Assembly: GCF_000518785.1 (NCBI RefSeq) | Contig: NZ_JAEG01000012.1 | Span: forward strand, 93,197-157,196 | Source: Paenirhizobium selenitireducens ATCC BAA-1503 | Lineage (GTDB): Bacteria; Pseudomonadota; Alphaproteobacteria; Rhizobiales; Rhizobiaceae | DNA: 64,000 nucleotides | Direction: 5' to 3' | In this document: in pieces, positions 44,910 through 55,200 of the stretch | How positions within the stretch are numbered: position 1 is the first letter of the stretch | How the letters are laid out: every line of letters starts with the position of its first letter | Position numbers and translations under genes: made by a program | Notes under the pieces: generated by a model | What the model was told of the DNA's origin: nothing | What the model saw: the letters and a program-made list of their open reading frames with translations, nothing else | The model's database searches: none

Positions 44910-45970
44910 AACGACGTCTCCGCCACCGGTGCCCACATCACCTGATCGATTCGCAGGGCACCCGTTGCCAGCATGACCAGCCGGTCGAAGCCAAGGGCGA
45001 TGCCTGAGGCGTCCGGCATGATCGAAAGGGCGCCGAGGAAATCCTCGTCGAGCGGATAGGTCTCGCCATAGACGCGCTGTTTTTCCGCCATCTCGGCCTC
45101 GAAGCGACGGCGCTGTTCGCCGGCGTCGGTCAGTTCACCGAAGGCATTGGCGAGTTCGACGCCGCATGCATAGAGCTCGAACCGCTCCGCAACGCGCCGG
45201 TCCCTGGCGGAGGGGCGTGCCAGCGCCGCCTCGCAGACAGGGTATTCGTCGAGGATCGTGACACGACCGAAGCCGAGATGCGGTTCGACCTTCTCGACGA
45301 TGACGCGGCTGAACAGGTCCGCCCAGGTGTCGTCATCGGCGACCCGCATGCCGGCCTTGCCCAGTTCGGCTGCCAGATGGTCCCGATCGGTGGAACCGTC
45401 GGCCTCCACCGAGGCCAGCAGGTCGATCGCGGCATGGCGCTCGAAGGCTTCGGCCACCGACAGGCGTTCCGGCTCCAGGAAGGGATCGCAGGTCCGGCCG
45501 CGATAGGCGAAGCTGCGCGTCTTCGTCGTTTCAGCGGACAGGGCGAGAAGGGCTTTGCAGTCCTGCATCAGGACCTCGTAGCCTTCTCCGACCCGGTACC
45601 ATTCGAGCATGGTGAATTCGGGGTGGTGCAGCGGCCCGCGCTCGCGATTGCGGTAGACGTGGGCAAAGCAGGATATGCGGGGCTCCCCTGCCGCCAACAA
45701 CTTCTTGCAGGCGAATTCGGGCGAAGTGTGCAGGTAGAGCGGAGACGCTACGCCGTCATTGCCGATCGCTTCGGTGGCAAAGGCGTGCAGATGGGCCTCG
45801 TTGCCGGGTGAAACCTGCAGGGTCGCCGTATCCACCTCGATGAAGTCGCGATCGGCGAAATAGCCACGGAATGCCGACTGGATGGCATTGCGGCCGAGCA
45901 GGAAAGGGCGCCGGTCGGCATGGGCCGAAGGCGTCCACCAGGCGGCAGAAGAGCGGCGGCGATCGTTCAT
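44906..45970 (-). CDS. epmA: EF-P lysyltransferase EpmA (PoxA/GenX)
   Basis: A 354-residue class II lysyl-tRNA synthetase-like enzyme without the anticodon-binding domain. Motif 2 is [20 protein letters not shown] (fRnRe), and motif 3 is [19 protein letters not shown]. It activates beta-lysine and transfers it to a conserved lysine of EF-P, relieving ribosome stalling at polyproline. It sits between epmB and, on the opposite strand, efp, giving the full modification set. An EpmC hydroxylase gene is not in the window. Confidence 0.93.
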   Translation of the reverse strand: MNDRRRSSAAWWTPSAHADRRPFLLGRNAIQSAFRGYFADRDFIEVDTATLQVSPGNEAHLHAFATEAIGNDGVASPLYLHTSPEFACKKLLAAGEPRISCFAHVYRNRERGPLHHPEFTMLEWYRVGEGYEVLMQDCKALLALSAETTKTRSFAYRGRTCDPFLEPERLSVAEAFERHAAIDLLASVEADGSTDRDHLAAELGKAGMRVADDDTWADLFSRVIVEKVEPHLGFGRVTILDEYPVCEAALARPSARDRRVAERFELYACGVELANAFGELTDAGEQRRRFEAEMAEKQRVYGETYPLDEDFLGALSIMPDASGIALGFDRLVMLATGALRIDQVMWAPVAETSL

Positions 45971-46117
45971 TCCGGCTTTCTCGGTCCTTGTTGCAACGCG
46001 GGCTGGCTATTTGGCCGATTTTGGGTTAGTTGCGCCCAGGAAAATTTCAAAAAAGACGTCAGCAGGGACGGCGGGTCGTCCTTTACGACGGGACCCTCGC
46101 AGTTACAAGGAATTCCA

Positions 46118-46687
46118 ATGGTCAAGGTCATCGCCTCTTCGGTTCGCAAGGGCAACGTTATCGATGTGGACGGCAAGCTCTATGTCGTTCTCACCGCCGA
46201 AAACTTCCATCCCGGCAAGGGTACGCCTGTCACCCAGGTGAACATGCGCCGCATTGTCGACGGCGTGAAAGTGTCGGAACGCTGGCGCACCACCGAGCAG
46301 GTCGAGCGCGCCTTCGTCGAAGACGTGAACTTCCAGTTCCTCTATGAGGACGGCGAAGGCTTCCACTTCATGAACCCGGAATCCTACGACCAGGTCGTGG
46401 TCGATACCGAGACCATGGGTGACCAGAAGGCCTATCTGCAGGAAGGCATGACCTGCATCCTGTCCATGCATGAAGGCATCGCGCTTGCCATCCAGCTGCC
46501 GCGTCACGTGACGCTCGAGATCGTCGAGACGGAACCGGTCACCAAGGGCCAGACGGCGTCGTCTTCCTACAAGCCGGCCATCCTGTCGAACGGCCTGCGC
46601 ACGCTGGTTCCGCCGCATGTCGAAGCCGGCACGCGCGTCGTCATCGCGACCGAAGACAATTCCTACGTCGAGCGTGCGAAGAACTGA
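46118..46687 (+). CDS. efp: Elongation factor P
   Basis: A 189-residue EF-P with three beta-barrel domains. The loop that enters the peptidyl-transferase centre is [11 protein letters not shown], with Lys34 available for beta-lysylation, as in the E. coli-type modification. The C-terminal signature [20 protein letters not shown] is present. ATG at 46118 follows AAGG seven bases upstream. It is divergent from epmA and epmB and ends in a strong hairpin. Confidence 0.96.
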   Translation: MVKVIASSVRKGNVIDVDGKLYVVLTAENFHPGKGTPVTQVNMRRIVDGVKVSERWRTTEQVERAFVEDVNFQFLYEDGEGFHFMNPESYDQVVVDTETMGDQKAYLQEGMTCILSMHEGIALAIQLPRHVTLEIVETEPVTKGQTASSSYKPAILSNGLRTLVPPHVEAGTRVVIATEDNSYVERAKN

Positions 46688-46711
46688 TTTTCGCGTCCAT
46701 TTCCATCTCGT

Positions 46712-46747
46712 GAAAAGGCCCGGCCGCCATTGGCGCCGGGCCTTTTC
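46712..46747 (+). terminator. Terminator after efp
   Basis: A 13-bp stem (GAAAAGGCCCGGC / GCCGGGCCTTTTC) with a loop of about 10 bases and a T-run inside the 3' arm, 25 bases past the efp stop. It could also serve the converging gabD transcript. Confidence 0.8.
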
Positions 46748-46817
46748 AGTTGCGCAACAGGGCAAAACAAATCCCCGGCGCTCGCGCCGGGGATGGATCG
46801 CTCTGAATGTCTGAGGC

Positions 46818-48302
46818 TTATTCGATGCCGCCCAGGCACATGTATTTCAGCTCGGTATAGTCATCGATGCCGTACTTCGAGCCCTCGCGGCCGAGGCCGG
46901 ACTGCTTGATGCCGCCGAACGGAGCGACCTCGGTGGAGATCAGGCCGGTGTTGATGCCGACCATGCCATATTCGAGCGCTTCGGCGACGCGGAAGATCTT
47001 GGCCACGTCCTTCGAGTAGAAGTAGGAGGCAAGGCCGAACTCGGTGTTGTTGGCGAGCTCGATGACTTCCTCTTCGGTCTCGAACTTGAAGAGCGGCGCG
47101 ACCGGGCCGAAGGTTTCTTCAACGGCGACCTTCATGTCGGAGGTGACGCCGGTGAGGATCGTCGGCTGGAAGAACAGGCCGCCCTGATCGGCCGGCTTGC
47201 CGCCGAGAGCCACCTTGGCGCCCTTGGAGACGGCGTCGGCAACGTGCTCCTCGACCTTCTTCAGGGCATTGGTGTCGATCAGCGGGCCGGTCGTCACGCC
47301 TTCGGCAAAGCCGTCACCCACCTTCATCTTGCCGACGCGCTCGGCGAGCTTGGCGGCGAAGGCGTCATAGACGCCGGACTGGATGTAGAGACGGTTTGCG
47401 CAGACGCAGGTCTGGCCGGCATTGCGGTACTTGGAGATCATCGCGCCTTCGACAGCGGCGTCGAGGTCCGCATCGTCGAAGACGATGAACGGGGCGTTGC
47501 CGCCGAGTTCAAGGCCGAGCTTCATGATCTGGTCGGCACCCTGGCGCATCAGGATGCGACCGACATTGGTCGAGCCGGTGAAGGTCAGCTTGCGAACCTT
47601 GTCGTTCTCGCAGAACTCCTTCCCGACCATGGCGGCATCGGTCGAGGTGACGACGGAGAAGACGCCGAGCGGCAGGCCGGCGCGTTCGGCGAGGATGGCA
47701 AGTGCCAGCGCCGAAAGCGGGGTCTGGGCGGCGGGCTTCGACACCATGGCGCAGCCGACAGCGACGGCGGGGGCCATCTTGCGGGCCAGCATGGCGTTGG
47801 GGAAGTTCCACGGCGTGATGGCGCCGACCACGCCGACCGGCTGGCGGATGACCATGATCCGCTTGTCGGCCTGGTGACCCGGGATGGTGTCGCCATAGAC
47901 CCGCTTGGCTTCCTCGCCGAACCATTCGACGTAAGAAGCGCCGTACAGGATTTCCCCACGCGCTTCCGGCCAGGGCTTGCCCATCTCCATCGTCAGGATG
48001 GTGGCCAGGTCGTCGGCATTGGCGACCATCAGATCGAAGAGCTTGCGCAAAATACCGGCGCGTTCCTTGCCGGTCTTCTTTGCCCAGGTCTTCTGCGCCT
48101 TGTCGGCGACGGCGATCGCGCGGGCGACCTCCGCCTTGCCGAGATCCGGAAGGACGGCGATCACGTCGCCGGTCGCCGGGTTGGTCACTTCAAAGGTCTT
48201 GCCGCTGGCGGCTGCCGAAACCCACTCGTCGCCGACAAGAGCCTTGTCGGTGGCGAGGGAGGCATCCTTCAGCTTCGAGGCCAGGATGTTGGAAATGGTC
48301 AT
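46818..48302 (-). CDS. gabD: Succinate-semialdehyde dehydrogenase
   Basis: A 494-residue NAD(P)-dependent aldehyde dehydrogenase. Catalytic Cys299 lies in NAGQTCVCANRLY, general-base Glu in LELGGNAPFIVF, and the cofactor region in ITPWNFPNAMLARK. The double Cys (TCVC) is the redox-switch pair typical of GabD. It oxidises succinate semialdehyde from GABA transamination to succinate. Its ATG overlaps the gabT stop (TAATG), so both are co-translated. Confidence 0.93.
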   Translation of the reverse strand: MTISNILASKLKDASLATDKALVGDEWVSAAASGKTFEVTNPATGDVIAVLPDLGKAEVARAIAVADKAQKTWAKKTGKERAGILRKLFDLMVANADDLATILTMEMGKPWPEARGEILYGASYVEWFGEEAKRVYGDTIPGHQADKRIMVIRQPVGVVGAITPWNFPNAMLARKMAPAVAVGCAMVSKPAAQTPLSALALAILAERAGLPLGVFSVVTSTDAAMVGKEFCENDKVRKLTFTGSTNVGRILMRQGADQIMKLGLELGGNAPFIVFDDADLDAAVEGAMISKYRNAGQTCVCANRLYIQSGVYDAFAAKLAERVGKMKVGDGFAEGVTTGPLIDTNALKKVEEHVADAVSKGAKVALGGKPADQGGLFFQPTILTGVTSDMKVAVEETFGPVAPLFKFETEEEVIELANNTEFGLASYFYSKDVAKIFRVAEALEYGMVGINTGLISTEVAPFGGIKQSGLGREGSKYGIDDYTELKYMCLGGIE

Positions 48303-49585
48303 TACTTCTTTTCTCCCACAACTTCGCGGATCGAGGCTTCGATGATGTCGAGCGCTTCGTTGAAGACCTCGTCCTGGATGGTGATCGGCGACAGGAAACG
48401 GATGACGTTACCATAGACGCCGCAGGTCAGAAGGATAAGACCCTTTTCCAGCGCCCTCAGGCGGATGGCGTTGGTGAGGTCGGCATCCGGCTTGGTCGAA
48501 CCGGCCTGACCAAACTCCACGGCGACCATGAAGCCTGGGCCGCGGATGTCGGAGATCTGCGGAATGTCGGCGCGCAGGGCTTCGAGGCGCTGCTTCAGAC
48601 GGCCGCCCAGCTGGTTGGCGCGATCGCAGAGCTTTTCTTCCTCGATGACGTCGAGCACGGCATGGGACGCGGCGATCGCCAGCGGGTTACCGGCATAGGT
48701 GCCGCCGAGGCCGCCGGGGCCGGGGGCATCCATCAGCTCGGCGCGGCCGGTGACGGCGGACAGCGGGAAACCGCCGGCGAGGCTCTTCGCCATGGTCATC
48801 AGGTCAGGCTGGACGTCGTAGTTTTCCATGCCGAACAGCTTGCCGGTACGGGCAAAGCCGGTCTGGACTTCGTCGGCGATCAGCAGGATGCCGTGCTCGT
48901 CGCAGATCTGGCGAACGGCCTTCATCAGCGCGCGCGGCACTTCGTAGAAGCCGCCTTCGCCCTGAACCGGCTCGAGAATGATCGCGGCGACGCGCTTCGG
49001 GTCGACGTCGGCCTTGAACAGCTTGTCGAGAACGTCGAGCGATTCCTCAACGCTGATGCCGTGCAGTTCGATCGGGAAGGGCACGTGGAAGACGTCGCCC
49101 ATCATCTGGCCGAACCCGACCTTGTAGGGAACGACCTTGCCGGTCAAAGCCATGCCCATGAAGGTGCGGCCGTGGAAGGCGCCGGTAAAGGCGATGACGG
49201 CCGAACGGCCGGTCGCGCAACGGGCGATCTTGACGGCGTTCTCGACGGCTTCGGCGCCGGTCGTGGCGAAAATTGTCTTCTTCGGGCCGGCGATCGGAAC
49301 CAGCTTGTTCAGGCGCTCGGCCAGCGCGACATAGTTTTCGTAGGGCAGGACCTGGTGGCAGGTATGGGTGAAACAATCGAGCTGCTTCTTCACCGCCTCG
49401 ATGACCTTCGGGTGACGATGGCCGGTGTTGAGAACCGCGATACCGCCGGCGAAGTCGATGTAGCGACGACCCTCGACATCCCAGACCTCGGCGTTTTCGG
49501 CCTTGGCGGCATAGATCTGAGTGGTCATGCCGACGCCGCGCGAGATGGCGTCGTTCTTGCGAACTGCGATTTCGGAGTTCTTCAT
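48302..49585 (-). CDS. gabT: 4-aminobutyrate aminotransferase
   Basis: A 427-residue class III PLP aminotransferase. The PLP lysine is Lys267 in MAKSLAGGFPLSAVTG, with LIADEVQTGFARTG (PLP-ring Asp) and TGAEAVENAVKIAR upstream. It transfers the amino group of GABA to 2-oxoglutarate, giving succinate semialdehyde. ATG at 49585 follows AGAGGAA; the frame stays open 23 codons upstream but lacks a site. Same strand, overlapping gabD. Its promoter region faces the MerR/XRE/cupin regulator. Confidence 0.92.
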   Translation of the reverse strand: MKNSEIAVRKNDAISRGVGMTTQIYAAKAENAEVWDVEGRRYIDFAGGIAVLNTGHRHPKVIEAVKKQLDCFTHTCHQVLPYENYVALAERLNKLVPIAGPKKTIFATTGAEAVENAVKIARCATGRSAVIAFTGAFHGRTFMGMALTGKVVPYKVGFGQMMGDVFHVPFPIELHGISVEESLDVLDKLFKADVDPKRVAAIILEPVQGEGGFYEVPRALMKAVRQICDEHGILLIADEVQTGFARTGKLFGMENYDVQPDLMTMAKSLAGGFPLSAVTGRAELMDAPGPGGLGGTYAGNPLAIAASHAVLDVIEEEKLCDRANQLGGRLKQRLEALRADIPQISDIRGPGFMVAVEFGQAGSTKPDADLTNAIRLRALEKGLILLTCGVYGNVIRFLSPITIQDEVFNEALDIIEASIREVVGEKK

Positions 49586-49745
49586 TTCGAAATTTCCTCT
49601 GGTGAGCGGTTGACCCTCGGCGTCGGCCATTCGTGTGCGATCGCAAGGCTGCAATATTTCCTACATTTTTTCTGTAGACTTGCAATATGGTTTGTCGCAA
49701 TTATCACGCATGGCAATGACATCGCGCTGACAGGGTTCGATCCGC
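49586..49745. promoter_or_regulatory. gabT / regulator divergent control region
   Basis: A 160-base region with a direct repeat TGCAATAT at 49650-49657 and 49681-49688 (31 bases apart, about three helical turns) and between them an inverted repeat CTACA (49661-49665) / TGTAG (49673-49677). These symmetrical elements lie where the divergent promoters must be and are candidate operators for the adjacent MerR/XRE/cupin regulator. Confidence 0.5.
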
Positions 49746-50576
49746 ATGGATGATATCCGTTTCAAGATTGCCGAAGCCGCCCGGATGGCGGGTGTTTCCC
49801 CCTCCACGCTCAGGCTGTGGGAGACCCAGGATCTGATCGAGCCGATCCGGACACCATCCGGCCAGCGGCTTTATGATCGTGCGCTCGTCGAGCGACTGAA
49901 GACGATTGCCTGGCTGCGCAGCGAGAAGGGACTCAATCCGGCAGCGATCCGTCAAAGCCTTCGTGACGAGGATGCGGCAGACGAGGCAGGCTTTCCCGAG
50001 GGCGAAGCCGACGGTGGTTCCGAGCCGGCGGAAATACCGGTCGGACTCAAGATCCGCCGCCTGCGGCGAGATGCAGGCAAGACGCTTGATGCTGTCGCCC
50101 AGGCGACCGGCGCCTCGGTGTCGCAGCTCTCCACCTTCGAGCGGACCTCGCAGGGCCTTTCCTTCACCGCGCTGCATGGCGTTGCGGCCTTTCTCGGCAC
50201 GACGCTCGCGTCGCTCAGCGGTCAGGAGCAGGGGCAGGGCGGGGAATCACTGATCCGCGACGGCAAATGGCCGACCTGGCCGACCACCACCTCCGGGGTG
50301 AAGGTCCAGGTGCTGGCCGAAGGCCGCAACCAGATGGAGTGCAACCGCTTCCAGCTGGCACCGGGTGCTTCCAGCGAAGGGGCCTACCAGCACGAAGGCG
50401 AAGAGTTCATCCATGTGCTGTCGGGCAGCCTGGAGATCATTCTCGATGGCGACCGTTTCTTCGAGCTGCATGCCGGCGACAGCTTCTATTTCGAAAGCCG
50501 CAGACCGCATTCCTGGCACAACAGCTTCGACGGCGAGACGGTGCTGCTGTGGATCAACACACCCGCCACGTTCTGA
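49746..50576 (+). CDS. MerR-XRE-cupin regulator of the gab genes (putative)
   Basis: A 276-residue three-domain regulator. Residues 5-72 form a MerR-type winged helix (KIAEAARMAGVSPSTLRLWE), residues about 99-155 an XRE-type helix-turn-helix (KIRRLRRDAGKTLDAVAQAT), and residues about 180-276 a cupin (GAYQHEGEEFIHVLSGSLEI with His/Glu ligands, then LHAGDSFYFESRRPHSWHN). MerR and XRE DNA-binding domains in one chain are unusual. The cupin may sense a small molecule such as GABA or a semialdehyde. It is divergent from gabT-gabD, which it likely controls. Confidence 0.82.
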   Translation: MDDIRFKIAEAARMAGVSPSTLRLWETQDLIEPIRTPSGQRLYDRALVERLKTIAWLRSEKGLNPAAIRQSLRDEDAADEAGFPEGEADGGSEPAEIPVGLKIRRLRRDAGKTLDAVAQATGASVSQLSTFERTSQGLSFTALHGVAAFLGTTLASLSGQEQGQGGESLIRDGKWPTWPTTTSGVKVQVLAEGRNQMECNRFQLAPGASSEGAYQHEGEEFIHVLSGSLEIILDGDRFFELHAGDSFYFESRRPHSWHNSFDGETVLLWINTPATF

Positions 50577-50621
50577 TCGGGCTGGGTGATCGCACCCTTC
50601 GCGGTCTGTCAGCTGGAAAAG

Positions 50622-50657
50622 AAAAACCCGGCGACCGTCTCCGGTCGCCGGGTTTTT
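50622..50657. terminator. Bidirectional terminator between regulator and efflux genes
   Basis: A perfect 15-bp stem (AAAAACCCGGCGACC / GGTCGCCGGGTTTTT) with a 6-base loop, flanked by A/T runs on both sides. It ends both the regulator (plus) and the outer-membrane efflux gene (minus). Confidence 0.88.
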
Positions 50658-50679
50658 GTGTCTCTCAGATCGGTCGCGG

Positions 50680-52092
50680 TTACAGGCCGGCCTTCTTGTC
50701 GAAGGCATAGCCGCCGCCGATGGCGACGTTGAGCGCGACGTAGTCGGCAGCCATCTGCTGGACGGCCTGGGCGAGGCTTGCCTGGGCCGTGGAGACCGAA
50801 CGCTGGGCGTCGAGCACGTCGAGCAGCGAGGATGCGCCGTCCTTGTAGCTCGCCGTCGAGAGCGAAAGGGCTTCCTCGTAGGAGCGGACGGTCGCGGTCA
50901 GCGCGCTGACCGTCTGGCTGTCGCGGTTGACTGCCGCCAAGGCATTCTCGACCTCTTCGACAGCGTTGAGGACGGAAGCCTTCCAGGCGAGATACGCGCC
51001 ACGGGCCGAGGACTCGGCGATGTCGACATTGGCCTTCAGTCGGCCGCCATCGAGGATCGGCAGGGTCAGGCTCGGGCCGAACGACCAGGAGGTCAGGCTG
51101 CCGGCGAGCGACTTGGTCGAGATCCACGAGGGCGAGATCGAACCACCCAGCGTGATCGACGGATAGAGCTGCGCCTCGGCAACACCGATCTCGGCGACGG
51201 CTGCCGCGAGTTCGCGCTCGGCCTTGCGAATGTCCGGGCGGTTGCGGATGAGGTCGGCGGGAACGCCAGCATTGATGCTGCGCCGTGCGAGGGGCTGAGG
51301 CGCGCCCTTCTGCAAGTCGGCGATCAGCGACGAGGCCGGCAGACCGAGCAGCGTGGCGATGTGGTGGGCCGACTGGCGGAAGCTCGTTTCGAGGCCCGGC
51401 AGGTCGGCGAGCGTCGAGTTGACCAGACCTTCGGACTGCACCACGTCGAGGCGCGAAGCCGCACCGGCTTCGAGCTGCAGCTTGGTGAGGTCCAGGGTCT
51501 CGCGCCGCGAAGCGAGATTCTTGCGGGCGATCGCGATGCGCTCCTGATAGTAGCGCGCATTGATGTAGGAGGTCACCAGGTCAGAAAGATAGGAGAGCTT
51601 GGCGACATCGGCGCTGGCATAGGCCGCATCGAGCGAGGCCGTTGCGCCTTCCTTGGCGCGGCGATACTGGCCGAAGAGGTCGAGGAGCCAGGAAACGCTC
51701 ACGCCGCCACTCGCCGTGGAGGTCGTGTCCGTGGTTCGGGCGCTGTAGTCGCCGGTGCCCTTGGACTTGCCGAGAGACTCGTCGGCGGAAACACCCAGCG
51801 AGGGAAGCGCGCCAGCGCCGGCAACGACGACATTGGCTTCCGCAGCCGTGATGCGCTCAAGCGCCTGCAGGACGTCGAGGTTCTGGTCGAGGCCCTGCTC
51901 GACCAGGCCGTTGAGGCGCTTGTCGTTGAATGCGGTCCACCAGGCAGCCATGGCGACTTCGCCATTGCTCTTCTTACCGCCTTCGGCGAATTTTTCCGGC
52001 AGCGGGGTCTGTGGCTGCGTGTGGTCCGGGCCGGTTACACAGCCGGACAGCAGCAGCAATACGAGGGGGGCGGCTACGCGAATGGATACCAT
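50680..52092 (-). CDS. RND efflux outer-membrane channel (NodT/OprM family)
   Basis: A 470-residue TolC-family outer-membrane lipoprotein. A lipobox LLLLSGC directs acylation after about residue 17. The protein holds two repeats of the TolC coiled-coil/beta-barrel, e.g. VSWLLDLFGQYRRA in the first and WSFGPSLTLPILDGGRLKAN in the second. It forms the outer exit duct for the neighbouring RND pump. It lies 144 bases downstream of the pump gene; ATG at 52092 follows AGGA. The exact substrates are unknown. Confidence 0.9.
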   Translation of the reverse strand: MVSIRVAAPLVLLLLSGCVTGPDHTQPQTPLPEKFAEGGKKSNGEVAMAAWWTAFNDKRLNGLVEQGLDQNLDVLQALERITAAEANVVVAGAGALPSLGVSADESLGKSKGTGDYSARTTDTTSTASGGVSVSWLLDLFGQYRRAKEGATASLDAAYASADVAKLSYLSDLVTSYINARYYQERIAIARKNLASRRETLDLTKLQLEAGAASRLDVVQSEGLVNSTLADLPGLETSFRQSAHHIATLLGLPASSLIADLQKGAPQPLARRSINAGVPADLIRNRPDIRKAERELAAAVAEIGVAEAQLYPSITLGGSISPSWISTKSLAGSLTSWSFGPSLTLPILDGGRLKANVDIAESSARGAYLAWKASVLNAVEEVENALAAVNRDSQTVSALTATVRSYEEALSLSTASYKDGASSLLDVLDAQRSVSTAQASLAQAVQQMAADYVALNVAIGGGYAFDKKAGL

Positions 52093-52236
52093 CGTCTTAT
52101 CCTAGATTGCATTCAGGGTGTCGAACGCAAGGTTCAAGGTCCTCATGACCTGTCGCCGCGCGCCCCGTGCCTCAACTGCGCCGTGATTCGTCGATCGCGG
52201 CGCAGATAATTTGTTAACCTACCAAGTCGTTGAATG

Positions 52237-55200
52237 TCATGACAGGGCCTCTTTCGCTTTTGCACGGGTTGTAAGCTTGCGCACAATCACAAAGAAGGAC
52301 GGAACGAAGAAAATACCGAGCAAGGTCGCTGCCAGCATACCGCCAAGCACGCCAATGCCGATCGAGTTCTGTGCCGCCGAGCCGGCGCCGGTGGCAATCG
52401 CCAAGGGAACGACGCCGAGGATGAAGGCGAGCGAGGTCATGACGATCGGCCGCAGGCGCAGGCGTGCTGCTTCCAGCGTCGCATCCATCAGGCCCACGCC
52501 GCGATCCATGCGGTCTCTGGCGAATTCCACGATCAGGATGGCGTTTTTCGCGGCGAGGCCGATCGTGGTCAGCAGGCCGACCTTGAAGTAGACGTCGTTC
52601 GCCTGGTCGAAGAAATAGGCGGCGGCAAGCGCACCAAGCACGCCGACCGGTACCGCCATGATGACCGAGAACGGGATCGACCAGCTCTCATAGAGCGCAG
52701 CCAGGCAGAGAAAGACGATCAGCACGGAGAGGCCGTAGAGCAGGGGAGCCTGCGAACCCGACAGGCGCTCCTGATAGGAGATGCCCTGCCATGCGACGGA
52801 ATAGCCGCCGTCGAGGCTTGCCGTCAGCCGTTCCATCTCGTCCATCGAGTCGCCGGAGCTGACCCCGGGGCCTGCGGCGCCATCCAGCGAAATGGCGCCG
52901 ATGCCGTTGAAGCGCGCCAGAGTGGGCGGACCACCGACCCAGGACACCTGGCTGAAGGCGGAGAAGGGCACCATTTCGCCAGCCGTATTGCGGGCATACC
53001 AGTGACCGAGGTCGTCTGGCTGCATGCGATATGGTGCGTCGCCCTGTACGTAGACGGGTTTCAGTTCGTTGTTGAGCGTGAAGTCGTTGACATCGCGGCC
53101 GGCAAAGATCGTCGAGAGCATGGAGTTGACCGATGCGAGATCGAGCCCCATGGCACCCATCTTTTCCTGGTCGAGCAGGATCTTCAGCTGGCTTTCTGCG
53201 TCCGGGCTGTTGGACCTGAGCGAGCTGATCTTTGCGTTGGCGCTGCCCATGCCGATGAGCTTCTTCGATGCTGCCGTCAGCGCATCCGTGCCGGTGTTGC
53301 CGCTGTCAACGAGGTACATGGAGAAGCCGCTGGACGTGCCCAGACCCGGAATGGCCGGCGGCTGGAGCGGGAAGGCCATGGCGTCGCGCAGGGTAAAGAA
53401 GTAGCCCATGGCGCGCTGGACGATGGCAGAGGCGGCGAGTTCCGGCGTCGTGCGCTCCTCGAAGTCCTTGAGCTTGGCGAAGACCAGCGCGTAGTTCTGG
53501 CCCTGGCCGACGAAGCTGAAACCGGACACGGCGAAGACGTCCTGAATGGCGTCCTTTTCCTTCTCGAGATAGTAATCCTCGATCTTGTGGATGACTTCCT
53601 CGGTGCGGGCCGTGGTCGCGCCGTTCGGCAGCTGGACGATAGTCATCAGCACGCCCTGGTCTTCCTGGGGCAGGAAGGAGCTCGGCAAGCGCGAGAAGAT
53701 CCAGGCGCAGCCGCCAAGAACGATGACGAACATCAGCATGACGCGCAGCGGACGCTTCAGAAGATAGCCGATGCTCAAGACATAGCCGCCCGTCGTCCGG
53801 TCGAAATTGCGGTTGAACCAGGCGCCCGGTCCGCGACGCTCCTTGGTGTGGTCGATCGGTTTCAGCATCGTGGCGCAGAGCGCCGGAGTGAGCACGATGG
53901 CGACCACCGCGGAGAGCAGCATTGCCGACACGATGGTGATCGAGAACTGGCGATAGATGATCCCGGTCGAGCCGCCGAAGAAGGCCATCGGAATGAACAC
54001 GGCCGTGAGGACCAGCGCGATGCCGACGATGGCGCCGGTGATCTCGCCCATCGACTTCTCTGTCGCCTCGAGCGGCGAGAGGCCTTCCTCCGACATGATT
54101 CGCTCGACGTTCTCGACCACGACGATGGCGTCGTCGACGAGCAGGCCGATGGCGAGAACCATGGCGAACATGGTGAGGGTGTTGATCGAGTAGCCGGTCA
54201 CCGCGAGGATGCCGAAGGTTCCGAGCAGCACGACGGGAACGGCGATCATCGGAATGAAGGTGGCGCGCAGGTTCTGCAGGAAGATCAGCAGCACGAAGAA
54301 GACCAGCACGATGGCTTCGATCAGCGTGTGGACCACCTTCTCGATCGACAGCTGCACGAAGGGGGTGGTGTCGTAAGGATAGGTGATGATGACGTTTTCG
54401 GGCAGCGTCGGAGCGATGGCCGAAAGCGCGACCTTGACCCGGTCAGCCGTATCCAGCGCATTTGCGCCGGTTGCGAGGTTCACCGCGAAGCCGGTTGCGG
54501 GCTTGCGGTTGGCGCGGGTGTTGGTGGAATAGCTTTCCTGGCCGATTTCAATGCGGGCGACGTCGCTCAGACGAACCGTCGCACCATCGGTCTCGACCTT
54601 GAGGATGATGGATTCGAAATCCGAAACGCTCCTGAGCTGGCTCTGGGCCGTCACGGTGACGTTGATCTGCTGTCCCGCGGCCACCGGCTGCCCGCCGATC
54701 GAGCCGACGGACACCTGGGTGTTCTGGGCCTGGATGGCGGTGGTTACGTCGGTCGGGGTCAACTGGAACTTGTTGAGCTTGAAGGGATCGAGCCACACCC
54801 GCATGGCGTAGCCCGTGCCGAAGACCTCGATGCTGCCGACGCCTTCCAGGCGCTTGATCTGGTCCTCGATCTTCGTCGAGAAGATGTCGCCGAGCTCTAC
54901 GGGGCTGCGTTCCGAATCCGTCGATACCAGCGCGCCGACGAGCAGGATGCTCGAGGTGGACCGGGTCACCGAGATGCCGGCCGACTGCACGACGTCGGGC
55001 AGCTGCGACTGAACCAGCTGCAGCTTGTTCTGCACCTGCACCTGGGCAATGTCCGGCTCGATATTGTTGCCGAAGGTCAACGTGACCGACGCCTGGCCGG
55101 TGCTGGACGACGACGTCATGTAGGTCAGGTCGTCGAGGCCGGTCATGCCGTCCTCGATGATCGATGTGACCGACTTTTCGACGGTCTCGGCGCTGGCGCC

